A DNA stretch of 64,000 nucleotides from contig NZ_LT707065.1 of the NCBI RefSeq assembly GCF_900156745.1, positions 992,001-1,056,000 on the forward strand. Reading direction: 5' to 3'. Below, piece after piece: positions 56,041 to 64,000 of the stretch. A model generated the notes under the pieces. The model did no database searches and was not told where the DNA came from. It saw nothing but the letters and a program-made list of their open reading frames with translations. Every line of letters begins with the position of its first letter. The stretch's first letter is position 1. Source of the stretch: Achromobacter sp. MFA1 R4. GTDB lineage: Bacteria; Pseudomonadota; Gammaproteobacteria; Burkholderiales; Burkholderiaceae_B. Both the position numbers and the translations under genes were made by a program.

Positions 56041-56859
56041 ATGCAAGCCCTAGCGGCCATGCCTTTGAACATCGCGGCAGCCGTCCGCGTCGTCCTGACC
56101 GACATCGACGATACGCTGACCACCGAAGGCCGCCTGCCGGCCGACGCCTACGCCGCGCTGGAACGCCTGGAACAGGCCGGCATCCAGGTCGTGCCGATCA
56201 CCGGCCGCCCGGCGGGCTGGTGCGATCACATCGCCCGCATGTGGCCCGTGCGCGCGGTGGTCGGCGAGAACGGCGCGTTCTACTACGCCTATGACCGCAA
56301 GGCGCGCCGCATGACCACCCATTACTGGACCGACGCGGCCTCGCGCCAGGCAAGCCGCAAGCGGCTGGACGCGATCCGCGACCGCGTCCTGGCCGAGGTG
56401 CCGGGCAGCGCGGTGGCCAGCGACCAGGACTACCGCGTGGCCGACCTGGCCATCGACTTCTGCGAGGACGTGCCCGCCCTGCCCGACGCGGCGATCAGCC
56501 GCATCGTCCAGATCTTCCAGGACGCCGGCGCGCAGGCCAAGGTCAGCTCGATCCACGTCAACGGCTGGTTCGGCGACTACGACAAGCTGACCATGACCCG
56601 CACGATGTTCCAGCGCGAATTCGGCATGGACGTGGCCGGCGCCCTGGACAGCACGCTTTTCATCGGGGACTCGCCCAACGACGAGCCGATGTTTGCCTAC
56701 TTCCCGATCTCGGTCGGCGTGGCCAACATCCAGGCGCAGTTGCACCGCCTGACACACCGCCCCGCTTTCGTGGCCGCGTTCCATGGCGGCGGGGGCTTCG
56801 TCGAAATGGCCGACCGGCTGCTCGCCGCGCGCCAGCCTTCCCAAGTCCAGCCGGCCTGA
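56041..56859 (+). CDS. HAD-IIB family phosphatase
   Basis: The 272-residue HAD hydrolase has nucleophile motif LTDIDDTLTTEG (Asp21 and Asp23), motif II in VVPITGRPAGW, the cap with the conserved lysine, and motif IV GDSPNDEPMFAYF. This is the C2-cap (sugar-phosphatase) type, so the substrate is a phosphorylated sugar or polyol. GAAGGAA precedes the ATG. It lies only 12 bases before an IclR gene and 970 bases before a PhnD-type importer, which suggests a combined role in use of an organic phosphate. Confidence 0.86.
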   Translation: MQALAAMPLNIAAAVRVVLTDIDDTLTTEGRLPADAYAALERLEQAGIQVVPITGRPAGWCDHIARMWPVRAVVGENGAFYYAYDRKARRMTTHYWTDAASRQASRKRLDAIRDRVLAEVPGSAVASDQDYRVADLAIDFCEDVPALPDAAISRIVQIFQDAGAQAKVSSIHVNGWFGDYDKLTMTRTMFQREFGMDVAGALDSTLFIGDSPNDEPMFAYFPISVGVANIQAQLHRLTHRPAFVAAFHGGGGFVEMADRLLAARQPSQVQPA

Positions 56860-56871
56860 GGTCAGCACACC

Positions 56872-57684
56872 GTGGCAACTTCCAAGACAGCGGCGCCCGC
56901 CAACGACGGCCGCCGCAGCATCCAGTCCATCGAGGTGGGCGCGCCCCTGCTGGCCGCCCTGGTCGATGCCGGCAAGCCGCTGACCCTGCGCGACCTGGCG
57001 GCCGGCGCGGGCATGACGTCCGCCAAGGCGCACCCCTACCTGGTCAGTTTCATCCGCGTGGGACTGGTGCAGCAGGACGCCACCACCGGCCAATACGAGC
57101 TGGGCCCGTTCGCCCTGCAGATGGGCCTGGTCAGTCTGCAGCGCCTGGACCCGGTGCGCGTGGCCATGCCCGAGATCGCCAAGCTGCAGTCCGAGATCGG
57201 CCACACCCTGGGCATCGCGGTGCTGGGCTCGCACGGCCCCACCATGATCCACATGACCGAAGCCAGCTACCCGGTCCACGTGAACATGCGCAAGGGCACG
57301 GTGATGTCCATGCTGCATACCGCGACGGGACTGGTTTTCGCGGCCTGGCTGCCGCCCAAGGTCAGCGAACACTACATCGCGCGCGAGGAAGGCGACACCG
57401 CCGTGATCGCCAGCATGCCGCCCCCGCGCAAGGCCTCGCGCGCCAACATAGAGGCCCAATTGGCCGACATCCGCGTGCACGGCATGGCGCGCGCGCTGGG
57501 CAACCCGCTGCCCGGCGTGGACGCGCTGTCCGTGCCGGTCTTTGACAACACCGGCAGCATCGTCCTGGCGCTGACCAGCCTGGGACCGACGGGGCTGTTC
57601 GACGTGTCGTGGGACGGCGCGATCGCGCGTCCCCTGCTGGCCTGCGCCCAGGAAATCTCCCGCAAACTCGGCTTCCGCGGCTGA
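56872..57684 (+). CDS. IclR-family transcriptional regulator
   Basis: The 270-residue regulator has an IclR winged helix (SIQSIEVGAPLLAALVDAGK, PLTLRDLAAGAGMTSAKAHP) and a GAF-like effector domain (TLGIAVLGSHGPTMIHM, FAAWLPPK, DALSVPVFDNTGSIVLAL). Translation starts at a GTG with GAGG upstream. The gene lies between the HAD phosphatase gene and the phn-type importer. The repeated CGAACA sites and an inverted repeat in the following 146 bases are candidate binding sites controlling the importer. Confidence 0.88.
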   Translation: MATSKTAAPANDGRRSIQSIEVGAPLLAALVDAGKPLTLRDLAAGAGMTSAKAHPYLVSFIRVGLVQQDATTGQYELGPFALQMGLVSLQRLDPVRVAMPEIAKLQSEIGHTLGIAVLGSHGPTMIHMTEASYPVHVNMRKGTVMSMLHTATGLVFAAWLPPKVSEHYIAREEGDTAVIASMPPPRKASRANIEAQLADIRVHGMARALGNPLPGVDALSVPVFDNTGSIVLALTSLGPTGLFDVSWDGAIARPLLACAQEISRKLGFRG

Positions 57685-57699
57685 ACGCGCTTCGCGCAA

Positions 57700-57803
57700 A
57701 AACGAACACAAAGCGAACAAAACGAACAAAAGACGAAAAAAAAGGCAGGGACTTTCCCGAGTGTGCCGTCCCCGGTTGTGTGTTTGAATTCAGCAAATAT
57801 TCA
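57700..57803. promoter_or_regulatory. importer promoter region with CGAACA repeats and an inverted repeat
   Basis: CGAACA occurs at 57703, 57714 and 57723, within an AT-rich island. TGAAT (57785-57789) and ATTCA (57799-57803) form an inverted repeat just before the phnD leader. Either may be the IclR operator. Confidence 0.45.
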
Positions 57804-57830
57804 ATTCATACCTACACGAGGAGACACACG

Positions 57831-58829
57831 ATGCAAGCCTTGCGTCTTATGCAGGCGGCCGCTCTGGCCGCATTCGCTTTTGGAGCGTCCGCCGCCCAGG
57901 CCGCCGACACCTGCTCCAACCGCGGCGACCTGGACCAGATGTACTGCGACGCGAACAAGGACCTGGTGGCCGACACGCCCACCGATGCGTCCAAGCTCAA
58001 GACGCCTTCCACGCTGGTGTTCACCTACACGCCGGTGGAAGACCCGGCCGTGTACGAAGACATCTTCAAACCCTTCACCAAGCACCTGTCCGAATGCACG
58101 GGCAAGCGCGTGGTGTTCTACCAGGTGCAGAGCAACGCGGCTGAAATCGAAGCCATGCGCTCGGGCCGCCTGCACGTGGGCGGTTTTTCGACGGGCCCCA
58201 CGGCCTTTGCCGTGAACATCGCGGGCGCCGTGCCGTTCGCCGTCAAGGGCTACGCCGACGGCTTCCAGGGCTACAACCTGATCGTGATCGTCAAGAAGGA
58301 CAGCCCCTACCAGAAGCTGACCGACCTGAAGGGCAAGAAGCTCGCGCACACCGCGCCGTCTTCGAACTCCGGCCACATGGCGCCCGTGGCGCTCTTCCCC
58401 AAGGAAGGCCTGACGCCCGACAAGGACTACAAGATCATCTTCTCCGGCAAGCACGACCAGTCCGTCATGGGCGTGAACTCCGGCGACTACGACGCCGCTG
58501 CCGTGGCATCGGACGTCTTCAAGCGCATGGTCGAGCGCGGCCAGGTCAAGGAAGCCGATTTCCGCATCATCTACACCAGCGAGAAGTTCCCGACCTCGTC
58601 GTTCGCCTATGCGCATGACCTGGAGCCGAAGTTCCGCGACCAGATGCTCAAGTGCTTCTACGACTACCGCTTCCCCGCGGAAATGTCCAAGGCCTTCGAC
58701 GGCGCCGACCGCTTCTATCCGGTGACCTACCAGAAGGACTGGGCCATCGTCCGCCAGGTGGCTGAATCCGGTGGCGAAAGCTTCAACCGCGCCGCCTACG
58801 ACCGCGAATCCGCAAAGAGCAAGAAGTAA
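57831..58829 (+). CDS. phnD: phosphate/phosphonate-type ABC transporter substrate-binding protein (PhnD family)
   Basis: The 332-residue precursor has a signal peptide ending SAAQAA. The PhnD fold is visible: FTYTPVEDPAVYEDIFKPFT, YQVQSNAAEIEAMRSGRLHV, LAHTAPSSNSGHMAPVALFP and GVNSGDYDAAAVASDVFKRM. A short N-terminal extension with two cysteines (DTCSNRGDLDQMYCDANKD) probably forms a disulfide and is characteristic of one subgroup. GAGGAG precedes the ATG. The ligand may be a phosphonate, phosphite or organic phosphate; no C-P lyase genes are present. Confidence 0.87.
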   Translation: MQALRLMQAAALAAFAFGASAAQAADTCSNRGDLDQMYCDANKDLVADTPTDASKLKTPSTLVFTYTPVEDPAVYEDIFKPFTKHLSECTGKRVVFYQVQSNAAEIEAMRSGRLHVGGFSTGPTAFAVNIAGAVPFAVKGYADGFQGYNLIVIVKKDSPYQKLTDLKGKKLAHTAPSSNSGHMAPVALFPKEGLTPDKDYKIIFSGKHDQSVMGVNSGDYDAAAVASDVFKRMVERGQVKEADFRIIYTSEKFPTSSFAYAHDLEPKFRDQMLKCFYDYRFPAEMSKAFDGADRFYPVTYQKDWAIVRQVAESGGESFNRAAYDRESAKSKK

Positions 58830-58835
58830 TCCAGC

Positions 58836-59606
58836 ATGACGACGTCGCTACGCATTTCCGGCCTGGTCAAGGAATACCGGGCCGGCCGGCCGGTCCTGAA
58901 CGGCATCGACCTGCAGATCGCCGGTCAGGGGCTCACCGCCATCATCGGGCCTTCGGGCACCGGCAAGAGCACGCTCCTGCGCTGCATCAATCGGCTGATC
59001 GAGCCCACCAAGGGCGAGATCGTGCTGCAATCCGACGATGGCGCCGTGGACCTGGCGCGCGTGCGCGGCGCGTCGCTGCGCCGTGCCCGCCGCCGCATCG
59101 GCATGGTGTTCCAGGAATACAACCTGGTCGAACGCCTGACCGTCATGGAAAACCTGCTGACCGGCAGGCTGGGCTACACCTCGGCCATGAAGGCCTGGAT
59201 GCGGCGCTTCGAGCCCGAGGACATCGAGCATGCCTACAAGCTGCTGGACACCGTCGGCCTGGCCGGGTTTGCCGACCAGCGCGCCGATGCGCTGTCGGGC
59301 GGCCAGCGCCAGCGCGTGGGCATCGCCCGCGCGCTGATGCAGCGCCCGCAGTTGCTGCTGGCCGACGAGCCCACGTCCTCGCTCGATCCCAAGACCTCCG
59401 TCGAGATCATGGAACTGCTGTCCGCGCAGGGCAGCGCCACGGGCATCCCCGTCATCGTCAACATCCACGACGTCGAACTGGCGCGCCGATACGCCACGCG
59501 CATCGTCGGCATGTCGGGTGGCCACGTGGTCTATGACGGCGACGGCCAGGGCCTGGACGCGTCCATGCTCAAGACCATCTACGGAGGCGAGTCTTGGCTG
59601 GAATGA
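58836..59606 (+). CDS. phnC: phosphonate-type ABC transporter ATP-binding protein (PhnC family)
   Basis: The 256-residue ATPase has Walker [11 protein letters not shown]-loop [20 protein letters not shown], signature [15 protein letters not shown], Walker [13 protein letters not shown] and the switch histidine in [12 protein letters not shown]. The pattern of [13 protein letters not shown] is typical of PhnC. It starts six bases after phnD and overlaps the first permease gene by four bases. Confidence 0.93.
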   Translation: MTTSLRISGLVKEYRAGRPVLNGIDLQIAGQGLTAIIGPSGTGKSTLLRCINRLIEPTKGEIVLQSDDGAVDLARVRGASLRRARRRIGMVFQEYNLVERLTVMENLLTGRLGYTSAMKAWMRRFEPEDIEHAYKLLDTVGLAGFADQRADALSGGQRQRVGIARALMQRPQLLLADEPTSSLDPKTSVEIMELLSAQGSATGIPVIVNIHDVELARRYATRIVGMSGGHVVYDGDGQGLDASMLKTIYGGESWLE

Positions 59607-60490
59607 CGCAACCCCGGGGCGGCCTGCGCCCCTTCGCCATGTCGGGGCGCGCCAAGATGGGCGTGCTGCTGCTGGTGATCTACACCCTCTATGCCGGCGC
59701 ACAGCTCGACTTCAGCTGGACGCGCTTCGAATCCGGCATGGGCCACGCGTCGACGTTCCTGGCGCGCATGTTCCCGCCCAATTTCGAAAAGCCCGACACC
59801 TTGTGGAAGGGCATCGCGGAAAGCCTGGAGATCGCTGTCCTGGCCTCGATGCTGGGCATCTTCCTGGCCCTGCCCGTCGGGCTGCTGGGCGCGCGCAACA
59901 TGATGCCCGCGTGGATCTCCTGGCCCGCGCGGTCGCTGGTCGCGCTGTGCCGCGCCCTGCACCCGGTCATCGTCGCCATCCTGTTCGTCAAGGCCGTCGG
60001 CTTCGGCGCGCTGGCCGGCATCCTGGCGCTGACCGTCGCATCCATCGGCTTCATCGGCAAGCTCTTCACCGAGGCCATCGAAGAAATTTCGCTCAAGCAG
60101 GTCGAGGCCGTCCGCGCGACCGGCGCATCGTTCGCCAACGTGATCGTGTTCGGCGTGCTGCCGCAGGTGTTCGCCCGCTTCATCGGCTTTGCCACCTACC
60201 AGTTCGACTCCAACCTGCGCAACTCCACGATGGTGGGGATCGTGGGCGCGGGCGGCGTGGGCGGCACCCTGTTCTCGGCCTTCCAGCGCTTCGACTACGA
60301 CTTCGTCAGCGCCATCCTGCTGACCCTGATCGCCATCATCATGCTGGGCGAGATCCTGGCCGGCTTCGTGCGGGCCGTGTTCCTGGACAATCTGGGCTTT
60401 GACCGCATCCTGCAGAGCCGCTTCGCCGGCGCGCGCGGCATGGGCAGCAGCAAGCCGACGGCGGCACGCAAGGCGGAGGTGGACGAATGA
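59603..60490 (+). CDS. phnE: phosphonate-type ABC transporter permease (PhnE family), first copy
   Basis: The 295-residue permease has the PhnE signature [20 protein letters not shown] with preceding GFIGKLFT and following [20 protein letters not shown]. The ATG at 59603 overlaps the phnC stop. It forms a heterodimeric channel with the next gene product, as in other PhnE1E2 systems. Confidence 0.92.
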   Translation: MTQPRGGLRPFAMSGRAKMGVLLLVIYTLYAGAQLDFSWTRFESGMGHASTFLARMFPPNFEKPDTLWKGIAESLEIAVLASMLGIFLALPVGLLGARNMMPAWISWPARSLVALCRALHPVIVAILFVKAVGFGALAGILALTVASIGFIGKLFTEAIEEISLKQVEAVRATGASFANVIVFGVLPQVFARFIGFATYQFDSNLRNSTMVGIVGAGGVGGTLFSAFQRFDYDFVSAILLTLIAIIMLGEILAGFVRAVFLDNLGFDRILQSRFAGARGMGSSKPTAARKAEVDE

Positions 60491-61311
60491 ACGCCCACGT
60501 TTCTCCCCTGAACCCCGCCGGCCAGCCGCGCGTCTGGCAGCGCTACAGCATGGGCCAGCGCCTGCTGCGCTTTGCGCTGTACCTGCTGGTGGTGGCGGCC
60601 ATCGTGCAGGCGATCCGCGGCGTGGAGATCATCCCGGAGTTCCTGTACGACGCGCCCGAACAGATGGCCGACCTCTTCCGGCGCATGTGGCCGATCGACT
60701 GGGCTTACTACCCGGACGGCGTCCACAACGCCCTGGTCGAAACGCTGCACATCGCCACGCTGGGCACGATCCTCTCGGTGTTCATGGCCGTGCCGGTGGG
60801 CCTGCTGGCGGCCAACAACCTCACGCCCAGCAAGACCATCAACATGCTGGCCCGGCTGATCCTGGTGTCCAGCCGCTCGGTCAACTCGCTGGTCTGGGCG
60901 CTGCTGTTCATCGCCATCTTCGGCCCCGGCGCGCTGGCCGGCACGCTGGCCATCGCGTTCCGCTCCATCGGCTTTGTCGGCAAACTGGTCGGCGAAGCCA
61001 TCGAGGAAGCGCAGCGCGGCCCCATCGAAGCCGTCACGGCCACCGGCGCCAGCAAGGCCTCGGTGATCTGGTATGCCTATTGGCCGCAGATCCGCCCGGC
61101 GTTCTGGTCCATCGTGCTGCTGCGCTGGGACATCAACGTGCGCGAATCGGCGGTGCTGGGACTGGTCGGCGCGGGCGGCATCGGCATGGCGCTGGACACC
61201 GCCCTGAACCTGTTCCAGTGGGATCGCGTCGCGCTGGTGCTGGCTGCCATCTTCGTGGTGGTGGTGCTGGCCGAGATCATCATCACGCAGGCGCGCAAAC
61301 GCATCCTGTAG
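60487..61311 (+). CDS. phnE: phosphonate-type ABC transporter permease (PhnE family), second copy
   Basis: The 274-residue permease has PhnE motifs: VPVGLLAANNLTPSKTINML, SIGFVGKLVGEAIEEAQRGP and IEAVTATGASKASVIWYAYW. It starts at an ATGA overlap with the first permease gene and is the last gene of the importer. A strong terminator follows 50 bases later. Confidence 0.92.
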   Translation: MNAHVSPLNPAGQPRVWQRYSMGQRLLRFALYLLVVAAIVQAIRGVEIIPEFLYDAPEQMADLFRRMWPIDWAYYPDGVHNALVETLHIATLGTILSVFMAVPVGLLAANNLTPSKTINMLARLILVSSRSVNSLVWALLFIAIFGPGALAGTLAIAFRSIGFVGKLVGEAIEEAQRGPIEAVTATGASKASVIWYAYWPQIRPAFWSIVLLRWDINVRESAVLGLVGAGGIGMALDTALNLFQWDRVALVLAAIFVVVVLAEIIITQARKRIL

Positions 61312-61360
61312 CGCGCACCGGTTGCCGTACGCTGCTCGGTTTCCCCTGACAGCGCTCCTT

Positions 61361-61385
61361 CGCCGCCCCCTGGGGCGGCGTTTTT
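61361..61385 (+). terminator. Rho-independent terminator of the phn-type operon
   Basis: CGCCGCCCC (61361-61369), a two-base loop and GGGGCGGCG (61372-61380) form a perfect nine-base stem, followed by five T. Confidence 0.9.
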
Positions 61386-61540
61386 CTTGGGGCCTTCCGG
61401 CTGGCGGCCGCCGCGGTGGCCGTCTTGTTATTGCGCCGCAAACACGTCTATGCTCAATGTGAACAAATTATGAACGGTCATCAAATCGCACCTGTGCGTT
61501 GATTAAGATCTCGGCTTTTGCCGTTGGACACCCCGCTGCC

Positions 61541-63199
61541 ATGTCGGAACAGGAATTGAAACTGCACGTGCCCACGGCTTCACGCCAGGCCGTGCTGCGT
61601 GAAGTCAAGCAGCGCGAAGCCACGCGCATCCGCTTGCATGCCATGTATTTCGACACGCCCGAGCGCGAGCTTGCGCGGGCGCGCATCGCGATCCGGCTGC
61701 GCCAGGAGGGGCCCGACTGGGTCCAAACCTTGAAGATGCCCGGCGCCGACGCCATCTCGCGCATCGAAATGAACCATCCGCGTCCGGGCCCCGTGCTCGA
61801 CCTGTCGGTCTACGCCGGCACCGAAGTCGAGGCCGCGCTTTCCGCCATCAAGGGCGAACTGGGCCTGCGCTACGAAACCGACGTGCAGCGCCTGCTGCGC
61901 AAGGTGCGCACGCGCTACGGCACCGTCGAACTGGCCTACGACACCGGCATCCTGCGCGCGGGCGCGCTCGAATTGCCGATCTCCGAACTGGAATTCGAAC
62001 TGGTATCGGGCCGCCCCGCCGCCATTTTCTCCGCGGCGCGAGGCTGGCAGCAGCGCCACGCCCTGATCCTGGATCCGCGCAGCAAATCCGAACGCGGCGA
62101 CGCGCTGGCCCAGCTTGCGCAGCGCCTGGCCGAGGTGGACGCCACGCCTGGCGACGACCTCGAAACGCGGCGCGCGCAGGCCATCGCCCAATTCTGGGCG
62201 CCGCGCGGCGCCGCGTCCGTGAAACTGCGCGACGACATGACCCCGCCGCAGGCCATGGGCGCCATCGCCGCCGAATGCCTGGACCAGATCTGCCGCAATG
62301 CCGCCGTGCTGGCCGAGGTCGACACCGAAGGCGTGTATCGCGCCGGCAACTCGGAACACGTGCACCAGCTGCGCGTGGGCGTGCGCAGGCTGCGGTCGGC
62401 CTGGAAGCTGTTCGACGGCTGGATCGCGCCCATCCCCGATTCCCTGCTGCAGGGTGTGCGCACGCACTTTGCGGCCTTCGGCGCCAATCGCGACCAGGAC
62501 GTGCTGAACGAAACCGTCGCGCCCGCGCTGATGCGCGCCGGCATGCCGGTCATCCCCATGGAAGCCGCGCCGCCGGAAGAGGACGCACAGACCATCGCGG
62601 GCGGTCAGGCATTCCAGGCGTGGCTGCTGGAACTGCTGGAATGGACGCTGGACGTGCCGCCCGTGCAGCCGGACGCGGACAGCCAGACCATCGCCAACGG
62701 CACGCCCACCGACGCCGCGCCCGAGCCCGCCATCCGGCTGGAGGGCGGCGTGGCCGGCCCGACCATCAAGCCCACCATCATTCCGATGCTGACGCCGGAA
62801 CCCCAACCGCAGCGCCTGCACAAGCTGCTCGCGCGCCGCCTGCATCGCTGGCACGGCAAGGTGGCCGACCAGGGCACGCACTTCGCGTCGCTCGACATCC
62901 CCACGCGCCACGAACTGCGCAAGCGCGGCAAGCGCCTGCGCTATGGCTTGTCGTTCGCGGAATCGCTGCTGCCGGCCGCCAAGCTGCGCGGCTATCGCAA
63001 GCTGCTGTCGCGCGTGCAGGACGTGCTGGGCGAAATCAACGATCTGGCGATGGCCAAGGACTACTACCAGTCATGTACGGCCACGCACCCGCAGGCCTGG
63101 TTCGCGCTGGGCTGGATCAGCGCGCGCCTGGACGAACTGGTCATCGAGGCGCAGATGGCCTTTGACGACCTCGCGCAAAGCAAGCCTTTCTGGAAGTAG
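61541..63199 (+). CDS. CYTH and CHAD domain protein (inorganic triphosphatase/polyphosphate-binding)
   Basis: The 552-residue protein has an N-terminal CYTH domain beginning EQELKLHVP, whose ExExK pattern supplies triphosphate-binding residues, with DTPERELARARIAIRLRQEG as the next conserved strand. The C-terminal CHAD domain starts near residue 245 and includes the conserved histidine helices HVHQLRVGVRRLRSAWKLF and RHELRKRGKRLRYGLSFAES. A proline/threonine-rich insert (residues 390-425) separates two halves of CHAD. CYTH enzymes cleave tripolyphosphate; CHAD binds polyphosphate granules. The ATG at 61541 is used because it begins the CYTH motif directly. Confidence 0.9.
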   Translation: MSEQELKLHVPTASRQAVLREVKQREATRIRLHAMYFDTPERELARARIAIRLRQEGPDWVQTLKMPGADAISRIEMNHPRPGPVLDLSVYAGTEVEAALSAIKGELGLRYETDVQRLLRKVRTRYGTVELAYDTGILRAGALELPISELEFELVSGRPAAIFSAARGWQQRHALILDPRSKSERGDALAQLAQRLAEVDATPGDDLETRRAQAIAQFWAPRGAASVKLRDDMTPPQAMGAIAAECLDQICRNAAVLAEVDTEGVYRAGNSEHVHQLRVGVRRLRSAWKLFDGWIAPIPDSLLQGVRTHFAAFGANRDQDVLNETVAPALMRAGMPVIPMEAAPPEEDAQTIAGGQAFQAWLLELLEWTLDVPPVQPDADSQTIANGTPTDAAPEPAIRLEGGVAGPTIKPTIIPMLTPEPQPQRLHKLLARRLHRWHGKVADQGTHFASLDIPTRHELRKRGKRLRYGLSFAESLLPAAKLRGYRKLLSRVQDVLGEINDLAMAKDYYQSCTATHPQAWFALGWISARLDELVIEAQMAFDDLAQSKPFWK

Positions 63200-63233
63200 C
63201 GCAAGGCGCCATTCCGGGCACGCCAAACGACAA

Positions 63234-63279
63234 CGGGACGGCGCTTGCGCACCGTCCCGCACTGCCTGCGTAGGCAGGC
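63234..63279. other. two hairpins between convergent genes
   Basis: CGGGACGG (63234-63241) pairs with CCGTCCCG (63252-63259); GCCTGC (63264-63269) pairs with GCAGGC (63274-63279). They lie between the CYTH-CHAD stop and the ftsY stop and may end both transcripts, though no T-run is seen. Confidence 0.45.
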
Positions 63280-63295
63280 GCATCGACTGGACGTG

Positions 63296-64000
63296 TCAGT
63301 CGGCCAGCAGCGCCGCCGCGAACTCGTCCGCGACGAAGGGCTGAAGGTCTTCCAGGCTTTCGCCCACGCCAATCCAGTACACCGGAACCGGACGCACGCC
63401 CTGGCTGCCCGCGGCCACGGCGGCCAGCGTGCCGCCCTTGGCGGTGCCATCCAGCTTGGTCACGACCAGGCCGGTCAGATTGATGGCCGCATCGAAAGCG
63501 CGGATCTGCGCCAGCGCGTTCTGGCCGGTGTTGCCGTCCACCACCAGCAGCACCTCATGCGGCGCGGTCGCGTCGGCCTTGCCGATCACGCGACGGATTT
63601 TCTTCAGTTCTTCCATCAGGTGAAGCTGCGTGGGCAGGCGGCCGGCGGTATCCACCATCACCACGCCCATGCCGCGCGCGCGGCCGGCGTTGACCGAGTC
63701 GAACGCCACCGCGGCCGGGTCGCCGCCATCCTGCGAAATCACGCTGACGTTGTTGCGGCTGCCCCATTCCACGAGCTGTTCGCGCGCCGCGGCGCGGAAG
63801 GTGTCGCCGGCAGCCAGCAGCACGCTGGCGCCCTGGCGCTGGAAAGTGTGCGCCAGCTTGCCGATCGACGTGGTCTTGCCCGCGCCATTGACGCCGGCGA
63901 TCATCACCACCAGCGGCTGCGTGCGCTTCAGGTCGAAGGCGCGTTCGAGCGGCCGCAGATGGTCGGCCAGGAGCTGGCGCAGGGCCGCCTTGACCTTGGC
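63296..64000 (-). CDS. ftsY: signal recognition particle receptor FtsY, C-terminal part (5' end outside window)
   Basis: The frame is open from base 64000 to the stop at 63296, 234 codons of the NG domain; the N-terminus lies beyond the window. GTPase motifs are G1 GVNGAGKTTSIGKLA, G2 DTFRAAAREQL, G3 VDTAGRLPTQLHLMEEL and G4 VTKLDGTAKGG, and the end GVGESLEDLQPFVADEFAAA is the conserved SRP-receptor C-terminus. FtsY docks ribosome-SRP complexes at the inner membrane for co-translational insertion. Confidence 0.97.
   Translation of the reverse strand, partial: AKVKAALRQLLADHLRPLERAFDLKRTQPLVVMIAGVNGAGKTTSIGKLAHTFQRQGASVLLAAGDTFRAAAREQLVEWGSRNNVSVISQDGGDPAAVAFDSVNAGRARGMGVVMVDTAGRLPTQLHLMEELKKIRRVIGKADATAPHEVLLVVDGNTGQNALAQIRAFDAAINLTGLVVTKLDGTAKGGTLAAVAAGSQGVRPVPVYWIGVGESLEDLQPFVADEFAAALLAD

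Overview
The window is 64 kb of high-GC chromosome from a beta-proteobacterium of the Alcaligenaceae, most like Achromobacter or Bordetella. The evidence is two Bug-type (TctC) solute-binding proteins, the gene order ribB(X)-ribH-nusB-thiL-pgpA-cinA, many solute-importer operons each with its own catabolic genes and GntR/MarR/LysR/IclR regulator, and the typical GC-rich hairpin repeats between genes. No rRNA, tRNA, CRISPR array, prophage or intact insertion sequence was seen. The genus assignment is inference from gene content.

Layout. 1-10.6 kb: end of an M20 amidohydrolase gene, a Bug protein, a beta-hydroxyacid-type dehydrogenase and a carboxymuconolactone-decarboxylase-like protein (minus strand). 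These diverge from a five-gene Liv-type ABC importer followed by a GntR regulator, an alpha/beta hydrolase and a metallo-beta-lactamase-fold hydrolase. Two identical-class GntR operators lie in the divergent promoter. 10.7-18.4 kb: a DUF3829 lipoprotein; a MarR-controlled thiolase/MaoC/aldo-keto reductase set; a DUF3455 protein with an ECF sigma/anti-sigma pair; a second Bug protein. 18.4-24.9 kb: a Fur-type promoter between a PepSY/FoxB-like membrane protein and a TonB-dependent siderophore receptor, an IS66 tnpA remnant, poxB and a ligD-like scrap. 24.9-28.8 kb: groESL behind a CIRCE element, a YihY-family membrane protein and a MarR regulator.

28.9-38.7 kb: a 3-hydroxyanthranilate meta-cleavage module (2-aminomuconic semialdehyde dehydrogenase, 2-aminomuconate deaminase, LysR, 3-hydroxyanthranilate 3,4-dioxygenase, ACMS decarboxylase) followed directly by a second five-gene Liv-type importer, with a 162-nt palindromic element in its middle. 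38.7-48.6 kb (minus strand): a sugar-acid operon with TRAP importer, SDR, fumarylacetoacetase-fold hydrolase, UxaA-type dehydratase, a mannitol-dehydrogenase-family reductase, an Ldh-family oxidoreductase and a GntR regulator. This set suggests a route from hexuronate to pyruvate that does not use KDG kinase.

48.8-64 kb: housekeeping genes (dgkA, ndh-type oxidoreductase, pyrF, the riboflavin/nusB/thiL/pgpA/cinA operon), then a HAD phosphatase, an IclR regulator and a PhnDCEE-type importer, a CYTH-CHAD protein, and the 3' part of ftsY running off the end. Notable points are a RibB whose GTP-cyclohydrolase-like domain has lost its zinc cysteines, an acidic tail on RibH that overlaps nusB, the sugar-acid operon, the 3-hydroxyanthranilate/ABC pairing and the large palindromic intergenic element.
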